From Mesostigma viride (taxonomy: Eukaryota; Streptophyta; Mesostigmatophyceae; Mesostigmatales; Mesostigmataceae), in assembly GCA_009746045.1 (NCBI GenBank), contig RPFO01000041.1, positions 6,837,302 through 6,901,301 of the forward strand: 64,000 bases of DNA, written 5' to 3'. The position numbers and the translations under genes are program-made. The notes under the pieces were generated by a model that was given only the letters and a program-made list of their open reading frames with translations, made no database searches and was not told the origin of the DNA. Numbering within the stretch: position 1 is the stretch's first letter; each line of letters starts with the position of its first letter. Below are positions 51,651 to 62,342 of the stretch, one piece after another.

Positions 51651-51905
51651 CTGTGGGCCCACTTGGCCTTGTCCATCATCTTCTTCCAAATCACGGAGAG
51701 GCCTAGGCCCCCCATGTCCTCTACTAGCTGTTCTTTGAAGGTGCGGGCCTTGCGGCGTCTAACATCACTGGGCCCGGCCCACGTCAGGAGGTGCCGGCCA
51801 GGCTGGGCTGGTCGCAGTCCTGCGGGGGGGCCACGTGAGGTGTCTACCTGGTTGGTGCGAGCTAGGTGCCCTACTAGCTGCAGGCGTCGCTGCTTAATGG
51901 TGCTG
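51651..51905 (-). mobile_element. LINE A fragment fused to LINE B
   Basis: Minus-strand LINE A coding sequence (STIKQRRLQLVGHLARTNQV to KAKWA) joins the LINE B endonuclease at a CAGG microhomology. Consistent with template switching or later recombination. Confidence 0.8.
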
Positions 51906-52102
51906 GTTGTTAATTGTTTGTTAAGCCGCGGTATGATTGTGTGCACGAGTTTAATTCATCAACCCCGATGGATTCGATTGACTAGATAAAGTGAAGATAT
52001 AACGGCAGGCTCGAGCTACCATGGTCCGGATTCTCCCGATTTCTGGCCTGCGCTGGTTGTTTCCTTGAGATTAAGTGAGACAACTATGCATGCCTGAGAT
52101 GT
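51906..52102. other. Degenerate LINE 3' UTR traces and dispersed motif
   Basis: Contains an inverted, decayed LINE A 3' end (GCACGAGTTTAATTCATCAA) and a copy of the TCCCGATTTCTGGCCTGCGC motif (52034). Confidence 0.5.
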
Positions 52103-52830
52103 ATTAATTAATTAACTAATTAAAATCCTGCTAGCTCCCGCTGGGGAGTCATGGTGCATTAATCGCGACGGATGGATGGATGGATGGATGGATGGATGGA
52201 TGGATGGATGGATGGATGGATGGATGGATGGATGGATGGATGGATGGATGGATGGATGGATGGATGGATGGATGGATGGATGGATGGATGGATGGATGGA
52301 TGGATGGATGGATGGATGGATGGATGGATGGATGGATGGATGGATGGATGGATGGATGGATGGATGGATGGATGGATGGATGGATGGATGGATGGATGGA
52401 TGGATGGATGGATGGATGGATGGATGGATGGATGGATGGATGGATGGATGGATGGATGGATGGATGGATGGATGGATGGATGGATGGATGGATGGATGGA
52501 TGGATGGATGGATGGATGGATGGATGGATGGATGGATGGATGGATGGATGGATGGATGGATGGATGGATGGATGGATGGATGGATGGATGGATGGATGGA
52601 TGGATGGATGGATGGATGGATGGATGGATGGATGGATGGATGGATGGATGGATGGATGGATGGATGGATGGATGGATGGATGGATGGATGGATGGATGGA
52701 TGGATGGATGGATGGATGGATGGATGGATGGATGGATGGATGGATGGATGGATGGATGGATGGATGGATGGATGGATGGGTGCACACAATCCCACCCGTC
52801 TATTCTATCTAGTAACAAACAATCCTACTA
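52103..52830 (-). mobile_element. LINE A-type 3' end (minus) with a giant GATG expansion
   Basis: TTAATTAATTAA tail (52103-52124), inverted hairpin remnant (GCTCCCGCTGGGGAGTCATG), TTAATCGCGACG, the GATG array, then GGGTGCACACAATCCCACCC and TCTATCTAG. This is the same order as at 47385-47500, where the array has only four units. Confidence 0.85.
52170..52778. repeat. (GATG)n microsatellite, ~152 uninterrupted units
   Basis: About 608 bp of perfect GATG. MDGW or HPSI open frames on all frames are artefacts of a 4-bp repeat. Confidence 0.99.
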
Positions 52831-53440
52831 GTCTATCTTATCTAGCTAGAGTGTGCCAGACCCTAGGAGTCTTGCCTAGATATATACTCACTAGTAGATA
52901 TGCTCTAGTTGTCTCACATCATTGTCTCACTTAATAATTAATATGTGTGAATGCACGTAGTTTCACAATAATGACCAACTAGTGGCCGGGAGTACCTGTT
53001 CACGTGCCCCGTTGAGGGCTTATATATATCGTCGAGGCAAGAAGCAACCATTTATCAAGGAGACAATGCAACAACCAGCGCAGGCCAGATAATTTATACC
53101 AAGTCCTCAATTTGCATGATTTTTCAATTGCTCCTTATCCAATTACAATTTACAACACATACGCATGAATCATAGTGTCCCAATGTCCAGGAAAAGGCCT
53201 CAATTGAGGCCTTTTTTATATTGGGTGTTGCATATAGCCAAACAAACTTTATTCCAAATATGAGCATAGGACATCCATTATTATGATTGTTTTGGGGTTC
53301 CCAGCACTTAACATCAGTCATACAGCCCCAATACCTATTTAATTATGATTTTATAAAACAGGGTGTTGCTGCGGCGGCACCATGAACACAACATGACCAT
53401 AGATACATGCATAAAAAAGGCAACAGTGCTCAGTTCCCTA
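52831..53440. other. No recognisable gene; contains a 24-bp perfect palindrome
   Basis: AAAAGGCCTCAA followed by its exact complement TTGAGGCCTTTT at 53192-53215. Also an inverted copy of the CAACCAGCGCAGGCCAGA motif near 53073. Confidence 0.6.
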
Positions 53441-53445
53441 TGCAT

Positions 53446-54076
53446 CTAACGTGTCTTACGGGTCTTGCAAGGCTTTCCCGTGACCCGGTAAGCATGGCAA
53501 GGCATGGCATGCTCCCCAAGGGACCACACACACCCACTTGCACGGCCGGGGCAGTCGCGAAGCACTGCAGGCAGTAATAGCCTGCCATGGGTATTGCACG
53601 TAACTACGAAGAATCCACAGCCTCTATTGCAACCACGCACAAGGATCATGCATTATCATGACAGTTGTGAACTGCAAAGCGCTTAAATTCGCTCACCAAG
53701 CCCCTATACCTATGCACTTATGATATTTTCTAACAAGGTGTTGCTGTTAAGATAGCACATGAACAGCATGGCAAGATATAAGAGCATGAATGGACACTCA
53801 TACCCAGTTCTCGGACCTCTAACCCATTTCTTGGCACTTGCAAGGCTTGCCTGTGACATGAGCAGCGCAGCAGGAACTATCATGCTTCTTACAGAAAGCA
53901 CGCACGCTTACACAACGGGCCCCATCCGCAGAGCGCAGCACTACGTAATAACCTGCCTTGAAGTCACACCGGCCAGGTGCCGGTAAACAACAAAAAACTG
54001 GCAGCGTTACAAACCACACGATGATATAAACCTTCTCCCACCTGGATGCACTCAACTTTCGCACGCATCGACACAT
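53446..54076 (-). CDS. Two paralogous Cys-rich exons (tentative)
   Basis: Minus strand. Segments of about 50 residues, at about 53600-53460 and 53985-53825, share a pattern of Cys, an aromatic/aliphatic block, Leu-Arg, Cys-x(6-7)-Cys or similar, then His, Cys and VTGKPCK. The plus-strand flanks are also similar (ATACCTAT...TTATGAT, GGTGTTGCTG, CATGAAC), so exon and intron were duplicated together. GTAAG-like donors follow VTGKPCK in the first. Cys/His spacing suggests zinc binding; no family recognised. Coding status is an inference from conservation between the two copies. Confidence 0.4.
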
Positions 54077-54079
54077 GGC

Positions 54080-55420
54080 ATCATGAAGCGCGCACTAACG
54101 CGGGCAGTGGAGGTGGCTGCGACAGGAACGCTGGTCAAACTCGACTTTTTTAAGCTCTCCGGGACCAGCGCAGGCCGCTCCTCCTGCCGGACAGTAGCTC
54201 CATGCATCGTCCATTGACGCATGAAAACGGCTGCCAGCGTCCGGGCCAGCGCTGCTTGCGTACGAGCGCTTCCATAGCAGGGCGCGCGCGCGTTCTCGCT
54301 GTGCGCAACCCAGTTTTTCCTACCTAAAAACACCCCTTCTCTACCTACGGATACACGCCAGAAGGCTCGAATATAACCAGCGCCCCTTTAGTCACGGCTG
54401 CCCCAACATCCCCCCCCGCCGTTCTGCTAGTCTCCTTCCCAGCATATCGAAGCACCGGCCTGCTGGCAGGCGCACTATCAACGCCATCTACGCCCCATCT
54501 GAATTTCACTAACCTGGCATTCAGCACACAAATAACGACCCCACGAATTTATAAACCGACTTTTGACACATTTAGCGGTCGGGCTAGCTTCATGGATAAT
54601 TTATCTGCCCAACGCGCTCCATACTGCTCGAAATGATGCACGGACGTGGCCATTCGGTCTATTTTACTCGAGGCCGCCATGGTCGTGCATTCGTGAAAAT
54701 TCATCGTCGTGTTGCACGAAAGTGGCCAAATTAGGTACTTTTCCACCTCACGTATTTTCCAGTAACCGTCGACCCCTGTCGACCCCAACGGGTCAGGACG
54801 CTCAGCACATATACCAGATTCGCGCCACTGGGGCCGGACGGCCCATAGGACCGGTCCTTCCCGCCAAACTACCGTACCCCATGTGATCTTGGTGAAAAAG
54901 GGAAGCGCATAATTTGGCTCTGATGACACAAACTCTAGTGCGGGGGTGAGTGCGGGGTTCCGGGACACCGCCGCACTAAGTCCGACGCGCCTGCCCAGGC
55001 CACGCCGCGCCGGACCGGCACACGAGTTACGCGGGAAAAAAGGGCCTGCCGCGCCAATTACTGTAGGACTTGGCTAATTTCTTTGTTGACTACAAGCGCA
55101 GTCAAGGATGATAAAACGTAGCAATGGCGGACATGTTAGGGTGTCATGCTCGGCTTAGGGACAGTGGACATGTTTGAGTGATTGCTCGCCAGACTCGAGC
55201 TCGCTGGCATACACGTCCGTGGCACCCTCGGCATTTAGCTGGGTTGACGCAAATCCTTGTACTGTTTACTGGTGTGTGCGATAATAAAGGAATGGTTATG
55301 CACGACATCTAAATGCGAATATCACACAAAAACTGGTTCCTGGAATTCTCGCGAGCTGCGCGGTGTATGACTGGCGCTTTCCGTTTTTAATTTGCTTCTC
55401 GCCTTTTGTGCTCCAAACAG
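54080..55420. other. No recognisable gene
   Basis: Short open frames on both strands, longest 139 codons (54968-54549, minus), no domain. Confidence 0.45.
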
Positions 55421-55424
55421 GGGG

Positions 55425-56181
55425 GTCGTTTACATCCACTGCAACAAAGTGCTCGTGACCTCCAGCTTTCATGGCCCGGCCCTGCCTTTGCTGCTTGACC
55501 AGCACCAGACAGGGTGTGCTGGTGGCCATCCTCGCAATTTTTCTAGCGGTCAGCGGCATCGTGTGGGTCTGTGCCTTAGGTAAGGCGTTAAGCCCTTATT
55601 CCAGTTTCTGTCCAAATGGCACATCATATTAACTGTACTTGCTTCGTCTTGCGCATGCGGACCCCCCCTTGTTAATGATGCGTTGTCCTGACATTAGCTT
55701 CGCATGAATGGGACGTGTTCCCGATGTGCATATTTCGGCCCATTATTACTTCAACATACAATTTCATGGCGATATTAACTATATGAATTAAATGCATTTC
55801 CTCTTTCCTTAATCCTTCTAGTTATACCCTTTTTTCATGTTTGGTTGGTGGTTATCCATGTAGGGCATGTGGCGGTGCAAGAGCGCGCGCGGGTGCCTGC
55901 GAAGTTTTCAGTTGTCGCGCCTATCAACCCAGGTAAGCAAGGAGTAGAGGGAAAGACTAAGAATATATTTTCTGAATTTCTAGGTCATAGTTGTCCTTTT
56001 GCACGAGATGGAAGCGTTATGCCATGGGGCTTTATGGTTGGGTAATAGCCCTCCTGAGAACGGCTTGCTCTGCAACTTTGTTGGTATGTTCATACCTTGT
56101 CACGCGGCAATGTGGTGCAGATCTTCATGCATCCACATGGTGGATCACCTTGGCGTTATTGGCACTACATGTTGGTCTGAG
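55425..56181 (+). CDS. Candidate exons upstream of the MULE gene
   Basis: Splice-like junctions are spaced as in a short-intron gene: a segment ending CCTTAG at 55580 with GTAAGG following; 55863-55931 between ATGTAG and GTAAGC; 55983-56181 between TTTCTAG and GTAAGG. One frame of the last gives Cys/His-rich LLCNFVGMFIPCHAAMWC. No domain is secure and the frames were not fully reconciled. Possibly 5' exons of the transposon gene downstream or a separate gene. Confidence 0.25.
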
Positions 56182-56835
56182 GTAAGGAATCCATGCTACC
56201 CTAAAACGACTAATGCACTGAATGCTCCTCTTTCAGTTTCCAGCGGAATACACAATGATGAGTTGTTTCAGATACTTCTTGGCGCCACGTGCGGCACGCG
56301 GTGGGCCTAGCCTATTGGGATCTAGCGGAAGCTATTCTTAAGTTAGGGTTTATTTTTGGAGTTATATTGGCAGCCCCATGCAGCTATGCCTAGACTTGCT
56401 TGGCCATTTTGAGGTGCGATCGAGGTAGTTCATAACTTCTTTCTTCGCTGCCCTTTTTCCTTTTGCGCGTTGCTGAGCAGGGATATGCCGAGGTGCTCTC
56501 CTTATGTCCATGTCTGCATTTGGCACAAGGCACAATGCATCGCTCCAAAACGGCAGTCAGTTCGGCGACCCAGGCATCGCGGTATTGTTCGCCGCCTTCT
56601 CGCTCGGCGTAAAGCGGTGCGGCAACGCAAGCATCCTTCCTCACAGCGCGGGGAAAGCATCCCTCCCCCTCCCCCGCCACCTTCCCCGCAAAGGGAAATA
56701 GTGTGGCATATGATACGTTTCGTACGCAGACTATACATCATACGCAGCTTTGCCGTACGGATGTTAAACGTATGCCTACGGATACGCGTACTCTTGCGTA
56801 TTACGTACTCTCACGTATTATCTTTCTCTGCTTCC

Positions 56836-56952
56836 CCGCCACCCCCACCGCCACCGCCACCGCCACCGCCACCGCCACCGCCACCGCCACCGCCACCGCC
56901 ACCGCCACCGCCACCTTCTCCGCCACCTTCTCCGCCACTTTCTCCGCCACCT
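56836..56952. repeat. (CCACCG)n run
   Basis: About 15 CCACCG hexamers followed by four CCACCTTCTCCG-like units. Pro-rich or Thr/Ala-rich in the forward frames. Confidence 0.92.
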
Positions 56953-57294
56953 TCCCATGTTGGAGCACCTCCACCTGCGGCAGCGCCGGCACCGATTGGT
57001 CAGCACGGCGGACAACCGTTTTCCAACGTACGTTGCCCTTCCATGTCGTTATCTCATTTTCCCGTTCGAACTCGCTCATGCTTGGTAGCGACATGGTCTG
57101 GAATGTTCTTGTTGTAAGCATCTTTCCATGATAATGGAGTTATTTGCATATAAGGCAGTTAGTGAGCTTCATAATGGCAACTTATGTTTATGGCGTCCCC
57201 AGCTAATTGCACCCACCAAATCCATGACTATGTTGTAACTTGTAATTAGTTTCTGAACATCGTGTTTAATTTCTTATGTTGCTGACCCAAAACA

Positions 57295-57531
57295 GGGAAG
57301 TTCAAGACAAAATCCAACACCAGTGCCCAGTTGTGAAGGCACAAACAAGGCAACCAGGAAAAGGAAGGCCTCCTACAAGTGTGCTCGCAGAGGTATTTCT
57401 GGGAGGCGCTGCTGTGACAACACGGGCACCCATCCGGACAATCCACTTGTGGCCGGCCGTGAACCACTTCAATTCGTTGGCTCTCATTTATACTGCACGG
57501 GGTGCGCGGATGCTGTACGCTCCAAGAAAAG
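57295..57531 (+). CDS. Candidate Cys-rich exon
   Basis: Between an AAAACAG acceptor (57294) and a GTACGC donor (after AAAAG, 57531), one frame reads KRKASYKCARRGISGRRCC, then LYCTGCADAVRSKK. The CxxC and Cys pairs suggest a zinc-binding module, as often found in the N-terminal half of FLYWCH/FAR1-type transposase genes. Link to the MULE exon at 58 kb is by position only. Confidence 0.3.
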
Positions 57532-57539
57532 GTACGCCT

Positions 57540-58084
57540 GGGTATGCGCGTGTTGTTTTTACTCTACATGTCATCAATACATTGAACAACCTTTTTCTGA
57601 TTTGCGTCGTTTATCAAGCACAGTCTCTTAGTTGCCTTAGCTTTCATGGTGTTCACCAAGGCCATATCAAATATTGTAGTAGTGCATAATGTAACTCTTT
57701 TGGCTGAATGTTCTTTGGGTTTTGTTGATTGGCCTGTGATTGGTCTTTATGGCCTGCTAGTTTTGGTTTACGGTATGGTTTTGCTTGGAAATAGATTTTT
57801 ATTCTACAGAAGCCTTATTGCAGCGTTTATGGTAGATGAGCCCGTTTGGCAGCCCTATGCCGGGCGTAATCTTATCTTAACCTCGTGGCTTGTCCTTTCC
57901 TACTAGCACATTACTGACAAGCCACACACAACATGGGGTCGCAAGAAAACCTTAGCATAGCGCTCCATGGGGTGTTCATGGCAAGCCCAATGCGTGGTGG
58001 CTAAATGTTTAACCTTTACTCGGGGGCTCGGCGTGCCATGCTTCCAAGTTCGTTGTCTCTTTTCATTAATATAACTCTCCCCAT
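57540..58084. other. No recognisable gene
   Basis: AT-rich; plausible intron between the candidate exon and the MULE exon. Confidence 0.4.
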
Positions 58085-61000
58085 TTGTTACCCATTTGTC
58101 CCGCATTGTCTTACATGAATGCTTTGTACTTTGCTGTATTCCGTGTTTGTGGCGTTTCAATATCGAGCAGCACCTTGAGCACTACGGAGATTAACCAATT
58201 TATTGACGCCCTGAAGCCTTACCCCAATGTTGACTGCGGTCAAATATATGAGACCCCCAAGCTCGCTAATCAGGCGCTCGACAAAGCCAACAAGCAAGAG
58301 CTCAAGAATGGGCCCCTAAATTTTCACGACCTCAACTGGGTGTTGGTGTTTTGCGATAAAGGTCCAAAGCAAAGGGTCCTTTTGCGATCTAGCTTACCAA
58401 CCAACAGAACCGCTGACTATTTGAGCGGCGAGGGCGAAAGGGCAAACTGCAAGCCTCGTTGTAGACGAAACGAGAGCAATGCACAAAAGACATCAAAAGC
58501 TTGCGCCCCGCCTTCGGACGCCCCACTGGATGCCGCCCCGGCTGCCGTGCCCTCGCCCCGGCTGCCGTGCCCTGCGCCCCGGCTGCCGTGCCCTCCGCCC
58601 CGGCTGCCGTGCCCTGCGCCCCGGCTGCCGTGCCCTGCGCCCCGGCTGCCGTGCCCTCCGCCCCGGCTGCCGTGCCCTGCGCCCCGGCTGCCGTGCCCTG
58701 CGCCCCGGCTGCGGTGCCCTCCGCCCCGGCTGCGGCGCCCTCCGCCCCGGCTGCCGTGCCCTCCGCCCCGGCTGCGGTGCCCTGCGCCCCGGCTGCTGTG
58801 CCCTCCGCCCCGGCTGCGTGCCCTGCGCCCCGGCTGCTGTGCCCTCCGCCCCGGCTGCGGTGCCCTCCGCCCCGGCTGCGGTGCCCTCCGCCCCGGCTGC
58901 CGTGCCCTGCGCCCCGGCTGCCGTGCCCTGCGCCCCGGCTGCCGTGCCCTGCGCCCCGGCTGCCGTGCCCTGCGCCCCGGCTGCCGTGCCCTCCGCCCCG
59001 GCTGCCGTGCCATGCGCCCCGGCTGCGGTGCCCTCCGCCCCGCGGGGTGCATCATCAACATTAGCTGCCGGACAAGAAGTGCAGGAGGATGATCCGGACA
59101 GCGATTCTGGGGATGAGGAGGAAGATGGGGGTGGAAAGGACCATGAGCGTCACCCAAGTGCCAACAAGGCATTTGCGCGGTACACCTGTGCGAGGTATGG
59201 CAGCTGCAGGGTCAACCCAAAGAAACTGCCGCGTGGGCACCCTAAGGCGCGGGCGTCTAAATTGAGGGGTGAGATGTGCGTTGGATGTCGGGTTTCATGG
59301 CGTATCGTGGAGTTACGTGAGAACCTCGGCACATCATATATCACGTACTCCGAGTTCAGGCATGAGCATGGGGCAACTGGGCTGGCCAGGGACATCTACG
59401 AAGGTGGACAACGACTAAGCGAACGTTGCCGGGAGTTTCTATGCGGTAAGATGAGTGACCTGAAGGATGGGCAGCGGGCTAATTGTAATGCTATCATCCG
59501 AGAATGGCAGAGAAGCTTAGAGGACTTGCTGGGATCCGAGGAGGCTATCAAGCAAAGGGACTACGCGTTGACTGCAGCGGATGTGAGAAACATGGAAGAC
59601 AAGTTGCTTTCAACGGCGTGGAAGTTCCATGCAGAAGAAGCAGAAAGCGTGGAATTATGGGCAGCGCGCTTGGGGGACAACGTCCGCTACTACCAACCCC
59701 AGGAGATGACCCCGGACGGTACAGTCCAACTTTCCCCCTTTGTGCTAGTGTACCAGAATGCATGGCAGCGGGAAATGTATAAACTGCATGGGCAAAAGAA
59801 GGCATTTTTGGATAGCACATTTGGGGTATCCACCATGGGTTTCTCACTGGTGACGCTCATGGTCGTGGATGCTTTTGGTAATGGTGTGCCAGTGGCTTGG
59901 TGCCTTGCCAGCGCGGAGACCAGTGCCGTGTATGAGGCATTTCTAGAAGCTGTGGTGGATGGCTGTGAAACGAAGCCCCCGTTGACAATCATCATCGATT
60001 GTTCAAACGCTGAAATGAACGCATTGAAGCGGGTGTTCCCAGCTACCAAGATCTTTTTGTGTTCATGGCACGTCCAGCGCGCTTGGTGCACGAACCTATT
60101 AACAAAGGTGAAAGGTGCCAAGGTCCGTATGGAACTGATGGAAGAGCTTAATGCCATCTTGTATTACATGAGCTCGCGCCTTGCCGGGGATGCGGAGGCG
60201 CAAGTACGTGCGGTGCAATGCCGGCTCACCCAGTTTTATACCAAGTGGGACCCCATTACCCCCGCATTTGTCGACTACATGCGCAGTCAATGGGAGGACA
60301 AGCTGCACATGTGGGCGAAAGCGTTTAGGGTGGCGGATTATGCCCAACATGATACGAACAATATTCTTGAACGGTATCATCGAACCCTCAAGTATACTTG
60401 GCTGCATAACCGTGGGCGCCAACGTCTTGACTGGCTAATTTACATGTTTGGGTTGATTGTTGGGTGGCTGGAAAGGGACCAACAGCTCAAAACCCGTGGT
60501 GTCATCATAAATCACCGTCGGCGGAAAGAAGAGATGGCGGAGCTTGACAAGGCGTGTAATCTCCAAGCGGAAATACAGCAAGGTAAAACCAGGAGCTGCT
60601 GGGCGGAGATGGTCACGGATGGTTCTTGCACATCCCGTCGCGTTGTGGTGGATTTCGTGACTTGCGTGAGGTCATTTAATATTGACCTCAACTCTAACAC
60701 GGCCACTTGCGACTGCACCGACTCTAAAACAGGAAACATTTGTCATCATTTCTTGGTCGACCTCATGCTCTCCGGTGTGGCTACCCGTGAGGACATTGAG
60801 CTTGTGATCAAACGCCGGGCAGCATTCGGTGTTCCGCCAAACAAGCACTCTTGTGTGCACTTCCTTGAGGAATTGCTCTGGGTGAGAAACAAGGCAACTC
60901 CATCTGAGAAAGGGGAGGCTTCGGATTTTCCTGACACGGCTGACGTCGATGAAACTCCCGATGACGCCCAGCCACCCGACTTTGGTCAACCTGCCAATCA

Positions 61001-61517
61001 CGACAAAGGTCAAGCATCATCTTCCGTGAAGGAGAAGAATCGGCAGATGCTTAGCCGAATCGAGGCTGCATGGGATGGGGCGGCAACCGAGGATGGTTTG
61101 CGGCGCGCCCAAGAGCTCACAAGTCTAGCTTTGGCGGACGTGGCGCGACAAATTGAAGACTTTGTGCGCTTGGATAGGCAAAGGGCAGCAGTGGGCAATG
61201 TTCCGCCTACACCTACCTTGCGCCCTGTTGATAAACCTGCGGTCAGGAGAGGCACTCGAGACATTCGGCACGACCCCGCTGTATTCGGGCAACAATGTGG
61301 TGTCAAACGTGCATTTGTCCGTCGGAATGGTGGGGCAAAGAAACAGAAGCTGAGCGTCATGGGCCGATTGCAGAAAGATGCTGCCAGTGAGGCAAGCAAT
61401 GGTGCGGGGTCCCGAGCCCAAAGCAATCCACTATGTTCTTTTCCACTTGCTGAAGCGTCGGATTCATCATTGGCCATGCCGGAAGGCGGCCAAGCGGCTG
61501 TCGACCACGGCTTGTGA
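58085..61517 (+). CDS. MULE (Mutator-like) transposase with repeat-expanded N-terminus
   Basis: The longest open stretch in the window, 58479-61517 (1,012 codons, TGA at 61515). The natural N-terminus appears to start upstream, in another frame ([15 protein letters not shown], about 58170), joined through the 21-bp repeat. Cys/His zinc-binding region at about residues 225-295 ([26 protein letters not shown]). MULE DDE core: [11 protein letters not shown] (Asp near 444), [16 protein letters not shown] (Asp near 506), [11 protein letters not shown], and [13 protein letters not shown] (Glu near 629). SWIM finger [15 protein letters not shown] near 743-757. Basic/Ser tail. Cut-and-paste transposase or a domesticated FAR1-like relative; no terminal inverted repeats were found nearby. 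Confidence 0.85.
58535..59043. repeat. 21-bp coding minisatellite ([14 protein letters not shown])
   Basis: About 24 units of CCGGCTGCCGTGCCCTSCGCC in the transposase N-terminus. Two units are one base short: the first (CCCTCGCCCC, near 58550) and one near 58817 (GGCTGCGTGCCC). The PAAVPxA reading therefore passes through all three frames. Confidence 0.93.
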
Positions 61518-61639
61518 TGGAGCTCAAGCTGCCGAGGCATACATGTGGAGGTAATACACTGTGCAAGAGCCAATGTCCTTCGGCGAAGTCATTCCTCACA
61601 GGCATGTTGTGTGTGGGCGGGGGCAGGGGCGGGGGCGCG

Positions 61640-61752
<113 letters not shown>

Positions 61753-62342
61753 GACTGCCCGACGGCCCGACTGCCCGACGGCCCGACTGCCCGACTGCCC
61801 GACTGCCCGACTGCCCGACTGCCCGACTGCCCGACTGCCCGACTGCCCAACTGCCCGACTGCCCGACTGCCCGACTGCCCGACTGCCCGACTGCCCGACT
61901 GCCCGACTGCCCGACTGCCCGACTGCCCGACTGCCCGACTGCCCGACTGCCCGACTGCCCGACTGCCGGACTGCCCGACTGCCCGACTGCCCGACTTCCC
62001 GACTGCCCGACTTCCCGACTGCCCGACTGCCCGACTGCCCGACTGCCCGACTTCCCGACTTCCCGACTGCCCGACTGCCGGACTGCCCGACTGCCCGACT
62101 GCCCGACTGCCCGACTGCCCGACTGCCCGACTGCCCGACTGCCCGACTGCCCGACTGCCCGACTGCCCGACTGCCCGACTGCCCGACTGCCCGACTGCCC
62201 GACTGCCCGACTGCCCGACTGCCCGACTGCCCGACTGCCCGACTGCCCGACTGCCCGACTGCCCGACTGCCCGACTGCCCGACTGCCCGACTTCCCGACT
62301 GCCCGACTGCCCGACTGCCCAACTGCCCGACTGCCCGACTGC
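61753..62342. repeat. (GACTGCCC)n octanucleotide array
   Basis: About 73 units with rare variants (GACTTCCC, GACTGCCG, AACTGCCC, GACGGCCC). All six frames stay open because a 24-bp superperiod lacks stops; none is a gene. Confidence 0.98.

Noticed and set aside
52172-52934. Long open frames of MDGW or HPSI repeats on both strands
   Set aside because: A 4-bp repeat has no stops in any frame; no coding signal beyond it.
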